Positions 34,941 through 43,602 of a stretch of DNA of 64,000 nt are shown in pieces. The first letter of the stretch is position 1, and every line of letters begins with the position of its first letter. The notes beneath the pieces were generated by a model. It saw only the letters and a program-made list of their open reading frames with translations. It was not told the origin of the DNA and did no database searches. Location of the stretch: the NCBI GenBank assembly GCA_016218815.1, contig JACRCX010000051.1, positions 54,154 to 118,153 on the forward strand, given 5' to 3'. Position numbers and translations under genes: made by a program. Origin of the DNA: Deltaproteobacteria bacterium (lineage in GTDB: Bacteria > Myxococcota_A > Polyangia > DRWM01 > JAAZOP01).

Positions 34941-36434
34941 ATGGCGCGTCCGAGCCGCCTGTTTGTGAACGTCGATCCCTTCGAGACTCGTGTCGCCTTG
35001 TCGGAGGAGGGCAAGGTCACCGAATTCCACATCGAGCGGGCGGTCGAGCGTTCGATCGAGAACGCGGTCTACGCGGGGAAGGTCCAGCGGGTCCTGCCCG
35101 GCATGCAGGCCTGCTTCATCGACATCGGACTCGACCGCGCCGCCTTCCTCCAACTCGGCGACGCGATGAAGTTCCTCGACGAGATGATCGCGGAGACGGG
35201 CGGCGACGAGGGGAGCAAGGCCCGCGCCCATCGCTCGATCCGCGACATCCTGCGCGAGGGCCAGGAAGTGCTGGTCCAGGTCAGCAAGGCGCCGATCAGC
35301 ACCAAGGGCGCCCGCGTCACCCCCAACATCGCCCTGCCGGGCCGGACCCTGGTCTACCTGCCGCAGGTCAGCCACATCGGCATCTCGCGGCGCATCGAGG
35401 ACCAGGCCGAGCGCCAGCGGCTGCGCGGCATCGTCCAGGGGCACCGCGACGGCGACGAAGGCGGCTTCATCTGCCGCACCGCCTCCGCCGGCCGCCCCCG
35501 GGAAGCGATCGAATCCGAAATGGACGGGTTGCGCTCGGAGTGGGAGGTCATCCAGAAGGCGCGCGGCTCCGGCGCCGCCCCGATCCTCCTGCGCCAGGAC
35601 CACGACCTGGTGATCCGGGCCTTCCGCGACCTGTTCTCCGGGGCCGTCGACCGCGTGGTGATCGACGACGCCGAAGCCTACCGGAGATTGTCCGACTACG
35701 CCCGCCGCTACATGCCGGAGGCGACCGCGGCGATCGATCTGTACCAGGGCGACGAGCCGATTTTCGACGCCTACGGCATCGAGGAGGAGCTGAAGCGCGC
35801 CTTGCAGCGCCGCGTGCCGCTCCCTTCCGGCGGCTCGCTGGTGATCGATCAGGCCGAGGCGCTCACGGCGATCGACGTCAACACCGGCAAGTTCACGGGC
35901 AAGCGCAACTTCGAGGAGACGATCCTGCGCAACAACCTGGAGGCGGTGGCCGAGGCGGCCTACCAGCTCCGGTTCCGCAACATCGGCGGCCTCATCATCA
36001 TCGATTTCATCGACATGGAGTCGACGCAGAACCGCGACCAGGTCTACCGCGCCCTGCTCGACGCGTTGCGCCACGACAAGGCGCGCACCAGCGTGATCCG
36101 GATTTCCGAGCTGGGACTGGTCGAGATGACGCGCAAGCGCACCCGGGAGTCGCTGGGCCGCACGCTGCACGAGCCGTGCTGGTACTGCGACGGCACCGGC
36201 GCCGTGCGCTCCAAGCGCACCGTGTGCTACGAGATCCTGCGCGAGGTGCGGCGCGAGGCGGGGGGACGCAAGGGCGGCTCGTGGGTGCTGCTGGTCCATC
36301 CCGCGGTGCGCGACGCGCTGCGCGGCCCCGAGAAGTCGTACCTGGAACGAACGACCGGGGCGCTGGGGCTGAACTTGCGCATCGAAGCCGTTCCCGAGTA
36401 TCACATCGAGGCGTTCACGATTCGCAAGGGGTGA
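34941..36434 (+). CDS. rng: Ribonuclease E/G family endoribonuclease (RNase G-like)
   Basis: 497 residues from ATG 34941, the usual RNase G length, without the long C-terminal scaffold of RNase E. An S1 domain lies in the first 130 residues (VYAGKVQRVLPGMQACFIDI). The catalytic core has TAIDVNTGKFTG and IIDFIDM (Mg-binding Asp residues), and CWYCDGTG forms the Zn-link. It processes rRNA and turns over mRNA in single-stranded A/U-rich regions. A PilZ gene follows by six bases. Confidence 0.93.
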   Translation: MARPSRLFVNVDPFETRVALSEEGKVTEFHIERAVERSIENAVYAGKVQRVLPGMQACFIDIGLDRAAFLQLGDAMKFLDEMIAETGGDEGSKARAHRSIRDILREGQEVLVQVSKAPISTKGARVTPNIALPGRTLVYLPQVSHIGISRRIEDQAERQRLRGIVQGHRDGDEGGFICRTASAGRPREAIESEMDGLRSEWEVIQKARGSGAAPILLRQDHDLVIRAFRDLFSGAVDRVVIDDAEAYRRLSDYARRYMPEATAAIDLYQGDEPIFDAYGIEEELKRALQRRVPLPSGGSLVIDQAEALTAIDVNTGKFTGKRNFEETILRNNLEAVAEAAYQLRFRNIGGLIIIDFIDMESTQNRDQVYRALLDALRHDKARTSVIRISELGLVEMTRKRTRESLGRTLHEPCWYCDGTGAVRSKRTVCYEILREVRREAGGRKGGSWVLLVHPAVRDALRGPEKSYLERTTGALGLNLRIEAVPEYHIEAFTIRKG

Positions 36435-36440
36435 CGGGCC

Positions 36441-36758
36441 ATGAACGACGACGACAAGAGGCGCGCGGAACGCGTCGTGATCAACCGGGAGTTCGAGAAC
36501 TTCGAGACGTTCGTCGAGGAGTACGTGACGAACATCTCGCGCACCGGCGTCTTCATCCGCTCCAAGGCGCCGCTGCCCGTCGGGACGCGCGTGCGCCTGC
36601 GATTCTCCGTGATCATGACCGAAATCGAGACCGTGGAAGGGGAAGGGGAAGTCGTCCGCGTCCAGGACGACCCGCCGGGCATGGGCGTCGTCTTCACCTC
36701 CCTCACCTCGTACTCCGCCGGGCTGCTCGAGAAGCTCCTCACCCGCCGGCCGCACTGA
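36441..36758 (+). CDS. Small PilZ-domain protein
   Basis: 105 residues. RRAERVVINREF and NISRTGVFIRSKAPLPVGT match the PilZ-like family common in myxobacteria; the N-terminal RxxxR is present as RRAER. The barrel ends with GMGVVFTSL and a C-terminal helix. Likely a cyclic di-GMP receptor or degenerate PilZ adaptor. It lies between rng and a J-domain gene with spacings of about six bases, an apparent operon. Confidence 0.8.
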   Translation: MNDDDKRRAERVVINREFENFETFVEEYVTNISRTGVFIRSKAPLPVGTRVRLRFSVIMTEIETVEGEGEVVRVQDDPPGMGVVFTSLTSYSAGLLEKLLTRRPH

Positions 36759-36763
36759 CCGCG

Positions 36764-37153
36764 ATGTGGAAGCGGGTCTCCCGCCTCGTGCGTGCCGAGG
36801 TCGAGCACGCCCGCAGGTCGATCACGGACCGGCTGCGCCGTTCGCGTTCCGAGGAACGCTACGACTCGCCGGCCCCGCCCGGGGCCCCGCCCGCTACGGT
36901 CGACGCCGGCGCGCCGCCCGACGAGGTCCGCCGCGCCTTCGCCGCGCTCGAGCTGCCCCTCACCGCCGGCGCCGACGAGGTCCGGCACGCCTGGCGCGTG
37001 CTCGTGTCGCGCTACCATCCCGACCGCCATGCGACCGATCCGGAGCGGGAGCGCGCCGCCACGGAGCTGACGCGCAGGTTGACCGAAGCGCACGACCGCG
37101 CGCTCGACTGGCTCGCACGGCAGGCGGGGAAACGGCCCCCATCCGTCCGGTAG
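36764..37153 (+). CDS. J-domain (DnaJ-like) protein
   Basis: 129 residues from ATG 36764. After a basic, disordered 50-residue leader comes a J-domain: VRRAFAALELPLTAGADEVR, then WRVLVSRYHPDRHA with the HPD motif that stimulates DnaK ATPase, and a helix ending DRALDWLARQ. It lacks the G/F and zinc-finger regions of DnaJ, so it is a type III co-chaperone, probably specialised for a partner. Last gene of the rng-PilZ cluster. Confidence 0.8.
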   Translation: MWKRVSRLVRAEVEHARRSITDRLRRSRSEERYDSPAPPGAPPATVDAGAPPDEVRRAFAALELPLTAGADEVRHAWRVLVSRYHPDRHATDPERERAATELTRRLTEAHDRALDWLARQAGKRPPSVR

Positions 37154-37253
37154 GGGCGCCACGCAGGGCCGCGAGCCACGCGAGCGGCCCGAGTGCGCCC
37201 GCGGGAGCACTCGGCCCTCGCCCTGCGGGCTCGTGCCTACGTGGCTCCCCTAC
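37150..37253. repeat. GTAGGGGCGCCAC-type inverted repeat, copy 2
   Basis: GTAGGGGCGCCACGCAGGGC at the left pairs imperfectly with GCCCTGCG...GTGGCTCCCCTAC at the right, giving a long imperfect hairpin between the J-domain and FHA genes. It overlaps both stop codons and may serve as a bidirectional terminator. Confidence 0.7.
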
Positions 37254-38272
37254 TTCGAAACGCTGACGTAGCCCTTCTGGATCAGCAGCACGATTTCCAT
37301 CGCCACGTCCAGGTCGGTCATGTCCGGGAAGACGTCCATCACCCGGGCGAGCTGGCCCTCGTTGTGCACGGCCTGGAGCAGATCGAGGGTGCTGGGCAGG
37401 AGATCGCGCAGCTTCGGCGCCAGCGGACGGACCAGGGTCAGCGTGGCCTCGTCGTCCGGCAGATCCGGGCGCAGGCGCTCGATCTCGTCCAGCTCCCGGA
37501 GCCCGTCCATCAGGAGGTGCTCCATCGGCTCGTCCAGGCGGTCGCCCTCCGGCACCGACTTCGACGGCCGCAGCTCGAACGTGCCGCTCTTCCAGCGCAG
37601 GACGCGCAGCAGCGTCTTGCGCGAGCGGCTCTCGGCGCTGCCCTCGAGCCGCGCGTGCACCACCTGGCCGTTCTCGATGTACAGGTTCGCGCGGCGCGCG
37701 CCGCCGGACTTGACGACCAGGAGGCCCGTCTTCCGGCTGGCAGCGAAGAGCTGGAGGATGTCGGGCAGCGGGATCTCCTCGATCGAGCCCGCGACGGTCT
37801 TGACGCTCCCGGTCGACTGCCGCGGCTCGCGCGGCTCCATCCCGTCGACCGGGGGCGCGGTCATGTGCGTCGTCACCGGCGGCGCCCCGCTGCCGCCGAC
37901 CGACGGCCGCGTCGGCACCGAACGCGCGGTCGGGATGCCCCCCGAACCGCGTTGCGGGCGCCCGTCCGGCACCTCGGTCGCCAGCACCTTCATGATCGAC
38001 GTGCCGATCAGGATGCGGTCGCCGACCTTCACGTCCGCCGCCTTGACCCGCTCGCCGTTGACGAACGTACCGTTGGTCGAACCGAGATCCTCGATGCGGA
38101 TCTGTTCGCCCTTGATCGTCAGCCGCGCGTGCTTGCGCGAGACCATGTCCTCGGCCAGCACCACCGGCAGCTCCGCCCCCCGCCCGATCAGCACCTCGCC
38201 CTCGGCCGGGAGGCGGAACTCGCCGCCTTCGTACTTGCCGGCCACGAACCTGAGCTTCAGCGATCTTGCCAT
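37250..38272 (-). CDS. FHA-domain protein with C-terminal DUF4388 (PatA-like)
   Basis: 340 residues from ATG 38272. An N-terminal FHA domain (about 1-95) with IGRGAE, SRKHARL and GSTNGTFVNGE, which binds phospho-Thr peptides. A Pro/Gly-rich linker (95-155) leads to DUF4388 (about 160-285: GSIEEIPLPDILQLFAASRK, TGLLVV, NLYIENGQVVHA), a domain shared with PatA-like signalling proteins. The architecture is typical of deltaproteobacterial signalling. No Ser/Thr kinase is encoded in the window. Confidence 0.85.
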   Translation of the reverse strand: MARSLKLRFVAGKYEGGEFRLPAEGEVLIGRGAELPVVLAEDMVSRKHARLTIKGEQIRIEDLGSTNGTFVNGERVKAADVKVGDRILIGTSIMKVLATEVPDGRPQRGSGGIPTARSVPTRPSVGGSGAPPVTTHMTAPPVDGMEPREPRQSTGSVKTVAGSIEEIPLPDILQLFAASRKTGLLVVKSGGARRANLYIENGQVVHARLEGSAESRSRKTLLRVLRWKSGTFELRPSKSVPEGDRLDEPMEHLLMDGLRELDEIERLRPDLPDDEATLTLVRPLAPKLRDLLPSTLDLLQAVHNEGQLARVMDVFPDMTDLDVAMEIVLLIQKGYVSVSK

Positions 38273-38366
38273 CGGTCGGTCATTCCCCGGCACGGGTGCC
38301 GCCCGCGCGGCGACGTTCCCGGGGCCGCAACGGTCCGTGCAGAATAGGGGAAATCCACCCGGAGCG

Positions 38367-41186
38367 TCAATTCCCCGCCAGCTCGAGGTCGGTCACGAGC
38401 ACCGAGCCGCGACCATGCCCCGCCGCCGACATCTCCAGCTCGAAGCGGCCCAGCGCGCTCAAGTCGAACCCCGGCGTGTGGGCCGCCACCGTCGGCAACG
38501 GCACGCGCACCGTCTGCAGCATCTCCTTCACGTCGTTGCTGGTGTACAGATGCGGCACCCGCCGCACGTCCGTCAGCGGAAGTTCCACGGTCGTCCCGTC
38601 CGCGTCCACCAGCCGGACCAGGAAGAGCTGCTCGCTGATCCCGTCGTTGAGCGTGCTGCGCCGCGAGACCACCCGGAACGAGAAGTCCGCCGCCCCGGAG
38701 GCGTCCAGTCCGCCCAGGTCCCAGGAGGCCACCGGCGTCCCACCGTCCCATGACAGGTACATCGCGTCGTGCGGGTGGTCGAAGCTCGTGTCGCACCCGT
38801 TCTGCGAGCACGACCGGCTGGTCGAGTAGCCGGTGAAGTTGTTGGGCCGGCCCAGCAGGTTGACGGCCGGCGCGCCCGCGCCCGAGAAGTCGTCGATCGC
38901 GATCCGTTCGGGCGCCGCGTGGGACCAGCGCAGGTCGAGGTCGCTGTTCGCCCACGCCTCGATCCCCAACGGCGTCTCCCCGTCCGCCCGCAGGAACGGC
39001 TCCAGCTCCCCGCCCGGCGCCAGCGTCCCGTCGAACCAGGCGGCCAGCGTCGCCTCCAGCATCCCGCGCTGCGCCCGCGCGCCGATCTCGTCCCAGCTCC
39101 AGCACGTCATGGACAGCAGATTGTCGTCGTACCGCCACTCGGTACTGAAGTAGTTGTGGTTCGCCGCCACGAAGAACACCTGGCTGCGCGGCTGCCCCGC
39201 CGGCAGGAGGGAGCGATCGTAGATCGCGATCCCGTGGCCCAGCGGCACGTCGCCGTCGCATCCCGGCACCAGCACCGCGTAGGGCACCGACGACGGCGAC
39301 GCGCCGTGGTAGTCCGTCGGCGCCGTGGACCACACCGAGCCGATCGCCACGCCCGCAATCGGGGTCGCCGCCAGGCGCGCCGGCGCCAACGCCACCGCCT
39401 CGCCGCCGCGGGAATGGCCGACCAGCCCGACGTGCGCCATGTCGACGTGACCGACGAACGTCGAGCCGAAGGGGGCGCCCCCGCCGCTCGACCAGTCGCG
39501 CCAGCGGCGCAGGTGCTCCAGGATCAGCTCCACGCGCTCCGGGATGTAGTCGTCGCGGCAGTTGAGCGCGTTGGCGCTGATCGTCGTCGCCACGTACCCG
39601 TGCGCCGCCAGCGTCTCCGCCAGGTAGGCCATGCCTTCGGCGTTGGGCGTCGTCGTGTATCCGGAGCGGTGGCAATCGTGGTCCGTCGTCTCGGCGCAGT
39701 CGTCGTCGCCGATCGAGCGGGTTGGCCGGCAGTTGCCGTGGTTGCCGTGCAGGAGGATCACCGGCGGATAGGGCCCGAAGCTCCAGTCGACCGGATGGCG
39801 GACCACGCCGTACAGCGTCGTCGAGAACGGCACGGTCGGCACGGACTGGTCGCGCAGGTCGTACTGCGTCGCGGCGATCGACAAGGCGCGCACGGGCGTC
39901 GTCGCGCCTCCGTCCAGGCCCCCGGCCAGCGCGACCACCCGGTACCACGCCGCCGTCCCCGGCAGCGCCGGGTCGGTGAAGACCAGGTTCGCGCCGTCCA
40001 CCAGCCCCAACGCCGTCCAGGGCCCGCCCGGCGCCGCCGCGCGGTCGACCCGGTAGCCCGTCACGTCCGCGCCGGTCGACGGCTCCCAGGCCACGACGAT
40101 CGACGTCGAGCCGTCCGTACCGAGGCGCGCGCTGGCCACGCGCGGCCAACCCGGCGCGAAGGCGTCCAGCACCGTCGCCGTCGTCGCACACGTCGCTTCG
40201 TTCCCCGACGTGTCGGTCGCGGCGTACTCCACCGGGTACGTGCCGCGCGGCAGGGTCGCCGGCGTCGCCGTTGCCGCGACGACGCCCTGGCAGGCGTCGG
40301 CCGCCGCGAGCGCCGGCGCCGGGGCGTCGGCCGCGGGGTCGGTCCGGACCGCGGTCACCGACGGCGGACACGTCAGGAGCGGTGGCTCGCCGTCCGTCAC
40401 CGTCACGACCGTCGTGCACGTCGTCGAGAATCCGGCCTCGCCGCTCGCGGAAAACGTCACCGTCGTCGTTCCGCCCGGGAATCCGCCGGCCGGCGCGTCG
40501 CTCGAGACCGCCCCTACGACCGAGCCGCACCGTGCGTCGACGGTCGGCGCGGGCACGTCGACCGCGGTGCCCGGCCCGGTGCACGCCGCCGTGACGCCCG
40601 GCGTGCAGCTAAGGTCGAAGCCGCCGTCGCGAACCGCGTGCACGGTGAACTCGCAGCTCGCGGTTTCGCCCGACGATGACGTCGCCGTGCAGTGCACCGT
40701 CGCGTCGCCGGGGACGAACGAGTCGCCCGACGCCGGGGTGCAGTCGACGTCCGGTGAGGGGTCCGAGCAGGCGGATGCGGCCGCGGCGAAGTCGGCGGGC
40801 GCGCCCGCGAGCGGGACGCAGCCGAGGTCGATGCCTTCCGGGCACTGGATCACCAGTCCCCCGGAGCCGTCGGAGCAGTCCGCGTCCGGCATGCCGTCCG
40901 GGCGCGCGTCGGTCGAGCCGTCGCCCGCTCCGTCGTCCTCCGCGTCCGACGGACTGTTCGTGCTGTCGCCGCACGCGGTCGCCGCGAAAGCCGCGACGAG
41001 CAGCGCCGCCGCGGCGAAGATCCTCCCTTCGGCCCACGGCTTCCGGAGGTTCGCGCGAAGGACGCAAAGAACCGCAAAGGACGCAAAGAGCGGAAGGAGG
41101 GCGGGCAGGGTCATGGCCGAGACGAGGGTGATGGCCGCCGCCGCCCACGGACCTGCGGTGCGGCCGGGATGCATCGGGTGCCTCAT
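38367..41186 (-). CDS. Secreted alpha/beta-hydrolase lipoprotein with HYR and FN3-like domains
   Basis: Up to 939 residues from ATG 41186, which overlaps the upstream stop (ATGA). The true signal is probably AAALLVAAFAATACGDS at about residue 65; the first 50 residues include a stretch encoded by repeat DNA. After an Asp-rich linker come Cys-containing HYR-type domains (VIQCPEG, LLTCPPSV, AATDTSGNEATC) and an FN3-like unit (about 385-490). Then follows an esterase/lipase-like hydrolase: VILLHGNHGNC (oxyanion loop), GHSRGGEAVA (nucleophile Ser) and ANHNYF as a possible catalytic-His region. The C-terminal 200 residues are a beta-rich, jelly-roll-like domain. Probably a surface or secreted esterase; substrate unknown. 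Confidence 0.75.
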   Translation of the reverse strand: MRHPMHPGRTAGPWAAAAITLVSAMTLPALLPLFASFAVLCVLRANLRKPWAEGRIFAAAALLVAAFAATACGDSTNSPSDAEDDGAGDGSTDARPDGMPDADCSDGSGGLVIQCPEGIDLGCVPLAGAPADFAAAASACSDPSPDVDCTPASGDSFVPGDATVHCTATSSSGETASCEFTVHAVRDGGFDLSCTPGVTAACTGPGTAVDVPAPTVDARCGSVVGAVSSDAPAGGFPGGTTTVTFSASGEAGFSTTCTTVVTVTDGEPPLLTCPPSVTAVRTDPAADAPAPALAAADACQGVVAATATPATLPRGTYPVEYAATDTSGNEATCATTATVLDAFAPGWPRVASARLGTDGSTSIVVAWEPSTGADVTGYRVDRAAAPGGPWTALGLVDGANLVFTDPALPGTAAWYRVVALAGGLDGGATTPVRALSIAATQYDLRDQSVPTVPFSTTLYGVVRHPVDWSFGPYPPVILLHGNHGNCRPTRSIGDDDCAETTDHDCHRSGYTTTPNAEGMAYLAETLAAHGYVATTISANALNCRDDYIPERVELILEHLRRWRDWSSGGGAPFGSTFVGHVDMAHVGLVGHSRGGEAVALAPARLAATPIAGVAIGSVWSTAPTDYHGASPSSVPYAVLVPGCDGDVPLGHGIAIYDRSLLPAGQPRSQVFFVAANHNYFSTEWRYDDNLLSMTCWSWDEIGARAQRGMLEATLAAWFDGTLAPGGELEPFLRADGETPLGIEAWANSDLDLRWSHAAPERIAIDDFSGAGAPAVNLLGRPNNFTGYSTSRSCSQNGCDTSFDHPHDAMYLSWDGGTPVASWDLGGLDASGAADFSFRVVSRRSTLNDGISEQLFLVRLVDADGTTVELPLTDVRRVPHLYTSNDVKEMLQTVRVPLPTVAAHTPGFDLSALGRFELEMSAAGHGRGSVLVTDLELAGN
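41051..41095. repeat. GGACGCAAAGA repeat inside the hydrolase lipoprotein leader
   Basis: GAAGGACGCAAAGAACCGC and a second AAAGGACGCAAAGAGCGG unit. Read on the minus strand they encode FASFAVLCVL between the coupled ATG and the apparent signal peptide. Similar GACGCAAAG units are known as dispersed repeats in other bacteria. Confidence 0.7.
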
Positions 41187-41764
41187 GGCGTCACCTGCAG
41201 CGCCGGCACGACCGGAATCCGATCGCGTCCGTCGTCCCGCCAGCGCACGGAGACGGGGGCCCCCGCGGGGAGCGCGTCGCCGTCCGCGGCGACGTAGCGG
41301 AGGATCCCGAGGTCCGGGTGCGAGTAGTGGTGGAAGCGCAGCTCGCCGACCTCGAGCACGGGGTCGAGCGCGACGGGGTGGGTCGCGGGAACGCGATTCC
41401 CGCGGCCGTTCTCGCCCTCCGCCGCATCGATCGGGTGCACGTCGAGGGCCAGGATGGTCACGGCGGGAGCACGGGGCATCGCCGAACTGCCCGGCGCGCC
41501 GGACGCTGAAGGTGCGGTCGTTCCAGCGGACGGTGGTGCTCCGGACGCTGCGGATGCGGCGGCTCCCGAGGCAGGTGCCGCGCCGCGCGCGGTCGCAGCG
41601 GGTTTCGTGGCGGCTGCGGCCGGATGCGCCGTCACGCTCGTGGCGGCCACCGCGGCGGGGTGATCCACCGGGCGGCGGTCTTCTTCGTCGCTGTCGCTTC
41701 GGCAACTCGCCGCGAGAGCGGCCACGACCAGCGCCACCAACCAACGTCGTGCGGGGAACGTCAT
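41183..41764 (-). CDS. Small lipoprotein with Ala-rich linker
   Basis: 193 residues from ATG 41764. Signal WLVALVVAALAASC, then an Ala/Pro/Ser/Thr linker (about 30-95) and a C-terminal beta-rich domain (VTILALDVHPIDA, ELRFHHYSHPDLGILRYV, VSVRWRDDGRDRIPV). Translationally coupled to the hydrolase lipoprotein, so the two may work together at the surface. No family recognised. Confidence 0.6.
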   Translation of the reverse strand: MTFPARRWLVALVVAALAASCRSDSDEEDRRPVDHPAAVAATSVTAHPAAAATKPAATARGAAPASGAAASAASGAPPSAGTTAPSASGAPGSSAMPRAPAVTILALDVHPIDAAEGENGRGNRVPATHPVALDPVLEVGELRFHHYSHPDLGILRYVAADGDALPAGAPVSVRWRDDGRDRIPVVPALQVTP

Positions 41765-41885
41765 GCGCCGAAGGGTACGCCGCGAAGGTCGGTGGGACAA
41801 GCGGAACGGCGGACCGGCGGACCGGTGAGCGGCCGAGCCGGAGGACGTCCGTGGATCCGTCACGCCCGACACACGGGTTGCCGGC

Positions 41886-42290
41886 TCAGTCGGATTCGCA
41901 TCCGCCGAGCAGGCCGACCGCCGTTGCCCACGCGACGAACTCGCCTCCGGTGCAGGGAAAGCGCGCGCCGACCCGGACGAGATCGTCCACAAGGACGGCG
42001 GCATCCCGCCTCGACAGCAGCCGGACCCGGACGCCACGCGCGATGAGCGCGAGCGTTCGTTTCACCTCGACGCCCCGTTCCCTGCCGACCTGCACGGCGG
42101 CCTGGTCGTCGATGAGCGCGATGCCGGCGTTGGCCTCCGCCCACGCCAGCACGGATGCCTCGCCGACGTTCCGCTCGCCGGCCACGAGCCTGCGGGAGTA
42201 CTCCGCGAACAGCCGCAGTTCGTCGAGGCCGTCAACCGGAACCGGCTTGATCCAAGGGAGCTTCAGCGCGTCCCGCACCAGCGTGGCCAT
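41886..42290 (-). CDS. PIN-domain toxin-like protein, N-terminally truncated
   Basis: 134 residues from ATG 42290, three bases after the Xre-ImmA gene. RNVGEASVLAWAEANAGIAL and IDDQAAVQVGRERGVEV match the second half of PIN ribonucleases encoded beside Xre-ImmA antitoxins, with the mid-domain Glu and the IDD acidic pair. The first 40 or so residues of such proteins, including the first catalytic Asp (LxxDxS), are missing. The ORF begins where the family reads about LPWIxxVPVDGL. It may therefore be inactive. Comparison is from knowledge of the family, not a search. Confidence 0.65.
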   Translation of the reverse strand: MATLVRDALKLPWIKPVPVDGLDELRLFAEYSRRLVAGERNVGEASVLAWAEANAGIALIDDQAAVQVGRERGVEVKRTLALIARGVRVRLLSRRDAAVLVDDLVRVGARFPCTGGEFVAWATAVGLLGGCESD

Positions 42291-42293
42291 GCG

Positions 42294-43415
42294 TCAGCCC
42301 AGGTCCAGTTCCGACCCCATCGAGTCGATCGGCACGACGTCCTCGGGCGGCAGTTCGTCCACGGAGACCGTGCCGCGCAGGATCTCGACCGCACGCGCCG
42401 CGCTCAGCTTGTGTCGCCGGTACGCCTTGACGACCGCCGCCCCGAACATCGGTGGAACGGCGGGCGGGACCAGGTCGTCCCGAAGGAGGATTCCACCCTC
42501 CACGTAGTCCGCCTTGCGGGGTCGGTCGTGCTCGAACTGGTCCCGCTTCACCTCATCGATCAGGCCCAGGTTCCGGAGTTGGGCGCACGCCGCCGTCCAA
42601 CTCACGCCGAACTCGGCACCAAGGACCACGGCGGCCGGGCGCGGATCACGATCCCCGCCGAGTGCCTTCCAGCGGCTCGTGACGGCGTCACGAGGCATGA
42701 GGAAGTGGACGGCGAACGCGTTGATCAGGCGCTCGCGCTCGCCGCCGCCGACTCCCAGGATCCACTCGTCGGAGTACTTGTCGGCGAGGATGTGGTGACC
42801 GAGTTCGTGGGCCAGCGTGAAGCGGCGTCGCCCCGTCGGCGTTTCTCCGTTCACGACGGCCGCACCACCGACGTCCAGGGCGACGTAGGAACCGTCGAGT
42901 GAGTCGGTCTCCAGCTCGATGCTGAAGGCGTAGAGCCCCGCCTGCTCGACGACGCGCTGCAAGTCCCAGACTGGCGCTGGAACGAGTCCCAGCTGCCGCC
43001 GAAGGTCACCGGCTGCGGCTTCGGCTGTTTCCACGGTCTCGACGGGTGCGCCGGGGCGGAACGGCGGTCGCGGCGGGATCAGCAGGTTCAGCTCGATCAT
43101 CAGCGCGACGTCGCGCGCGACGGTCTCCAGCAAGACATCGGCCTGGGAATCGTCGGCCGTGTCGCGGCTCGCACGCCGGCTCACGATGCTCGGCGGCGGC
43201 GGGGTGACGAACCAGTCGATCGGCCTGCCGAGCACCGTGGCCAGTCGAGCCAGTTCCAGCGAGTCAACCCGACGGTCGCCGCTCTCGATCTTCGTGATCG
43301 CCGTCCGGTCGAGTCGCAGGGCGGCGGCGACGTCCGCTTGGCTCAGGCGCGCGGTCCTCCGCGCATCGGCCAGCCGGCTGCCCAACTCCTGCCACTCCTT
43401 GGGTGCTTGCGACAT
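42294..43415 (-). CDS. Xre-family HTH fused to ImmA/IrrE metallopeptidase (antitoxin-like)
   Basis: 373 residues from ATG 43415. N-terminal Xre HTH (about 10-70: LADARRTARLSQADVAAALR, ITKIESGDRRVD), and a COG2856 Zn-peptidase domain with FTLAHELGHHILADKY (HExxH) near residue 215. C-terminal helices follow (GTVSVDELPPEDVV). This arrangement next to a PIN gene is a known toxin-antitoxin layout in which the HTH protein represses the operon and is thought to respond to proteolysis. A 15-bp dyad overlaps the start region. Confidence 0.85.
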   Translation of the reverse strand: MSQAPKEWQELGSRLADARRTARLSQADVAAALRLDRTAITKIESGDRRVDSLELARLATVLGRPIDWFVTPPPPSIVSRRASRDTADDSQADVLLETVARDVALMIELNLLIPPRPPFRPGAPVETVETAEAAAGDLRRQLGLVPAPVWDLQRVVEQAGLYAFSIELETDSLDGSYVALDVGGAAVVNGETPTGRRRFTLAHELGHHILADKYSDEWILGVGGGERERLINAFAVHFLMPRDAVTSRWKALGGDRDPRPAAVVLGAEFGVSWTAACAQLRNLGLIDEVKRDQFEHDRPRKADYVEGGILLRDDLVPPAVPPMFGAAVVKAYRRHKLSAARAVEILRGTVSVDELPPEDVVPIDSMGSELDLG

Positions 43416-43416
43416 G

Positions 43417-43431
43417 GTGCGAAAATAGCAC
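43417..43431 (-). promoter_or_regulatory. Dyad at the Xre-ImmA start, candidate operator
   Basis: GTGC-GAAAATA-GCAC immediately upstream of the Xre-ImmA ATG at 43415, in an AT-rich core. The position fits autorepression by the encoded HTH protein. Confidence 0.45.
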
Positions 43432-43602
43432 ATGCGGTTGGCAGGTGCAACGTGCCGAAAAGAGGGAACGCGGGCATGCCCCGTCCCCGGCCCAAGCCGA
43501 CGACTGGGCGGCCAGGCCGATGGCGAGTCGGTGGGATCGAGGCGAATTCGTGTCGAACCGAATCCGGTCGACTGCTTCTCGGATGAGGTGCAGCGAGATG
43601 TG

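Noticed and set aside
34787..36763. Long plus-strand frame ahead of the J-domain protein
   Set aside because: It is a shadow frame of RNase G and the PilZ gene; only the last 129 codons (from 36764) encode a J-domain.
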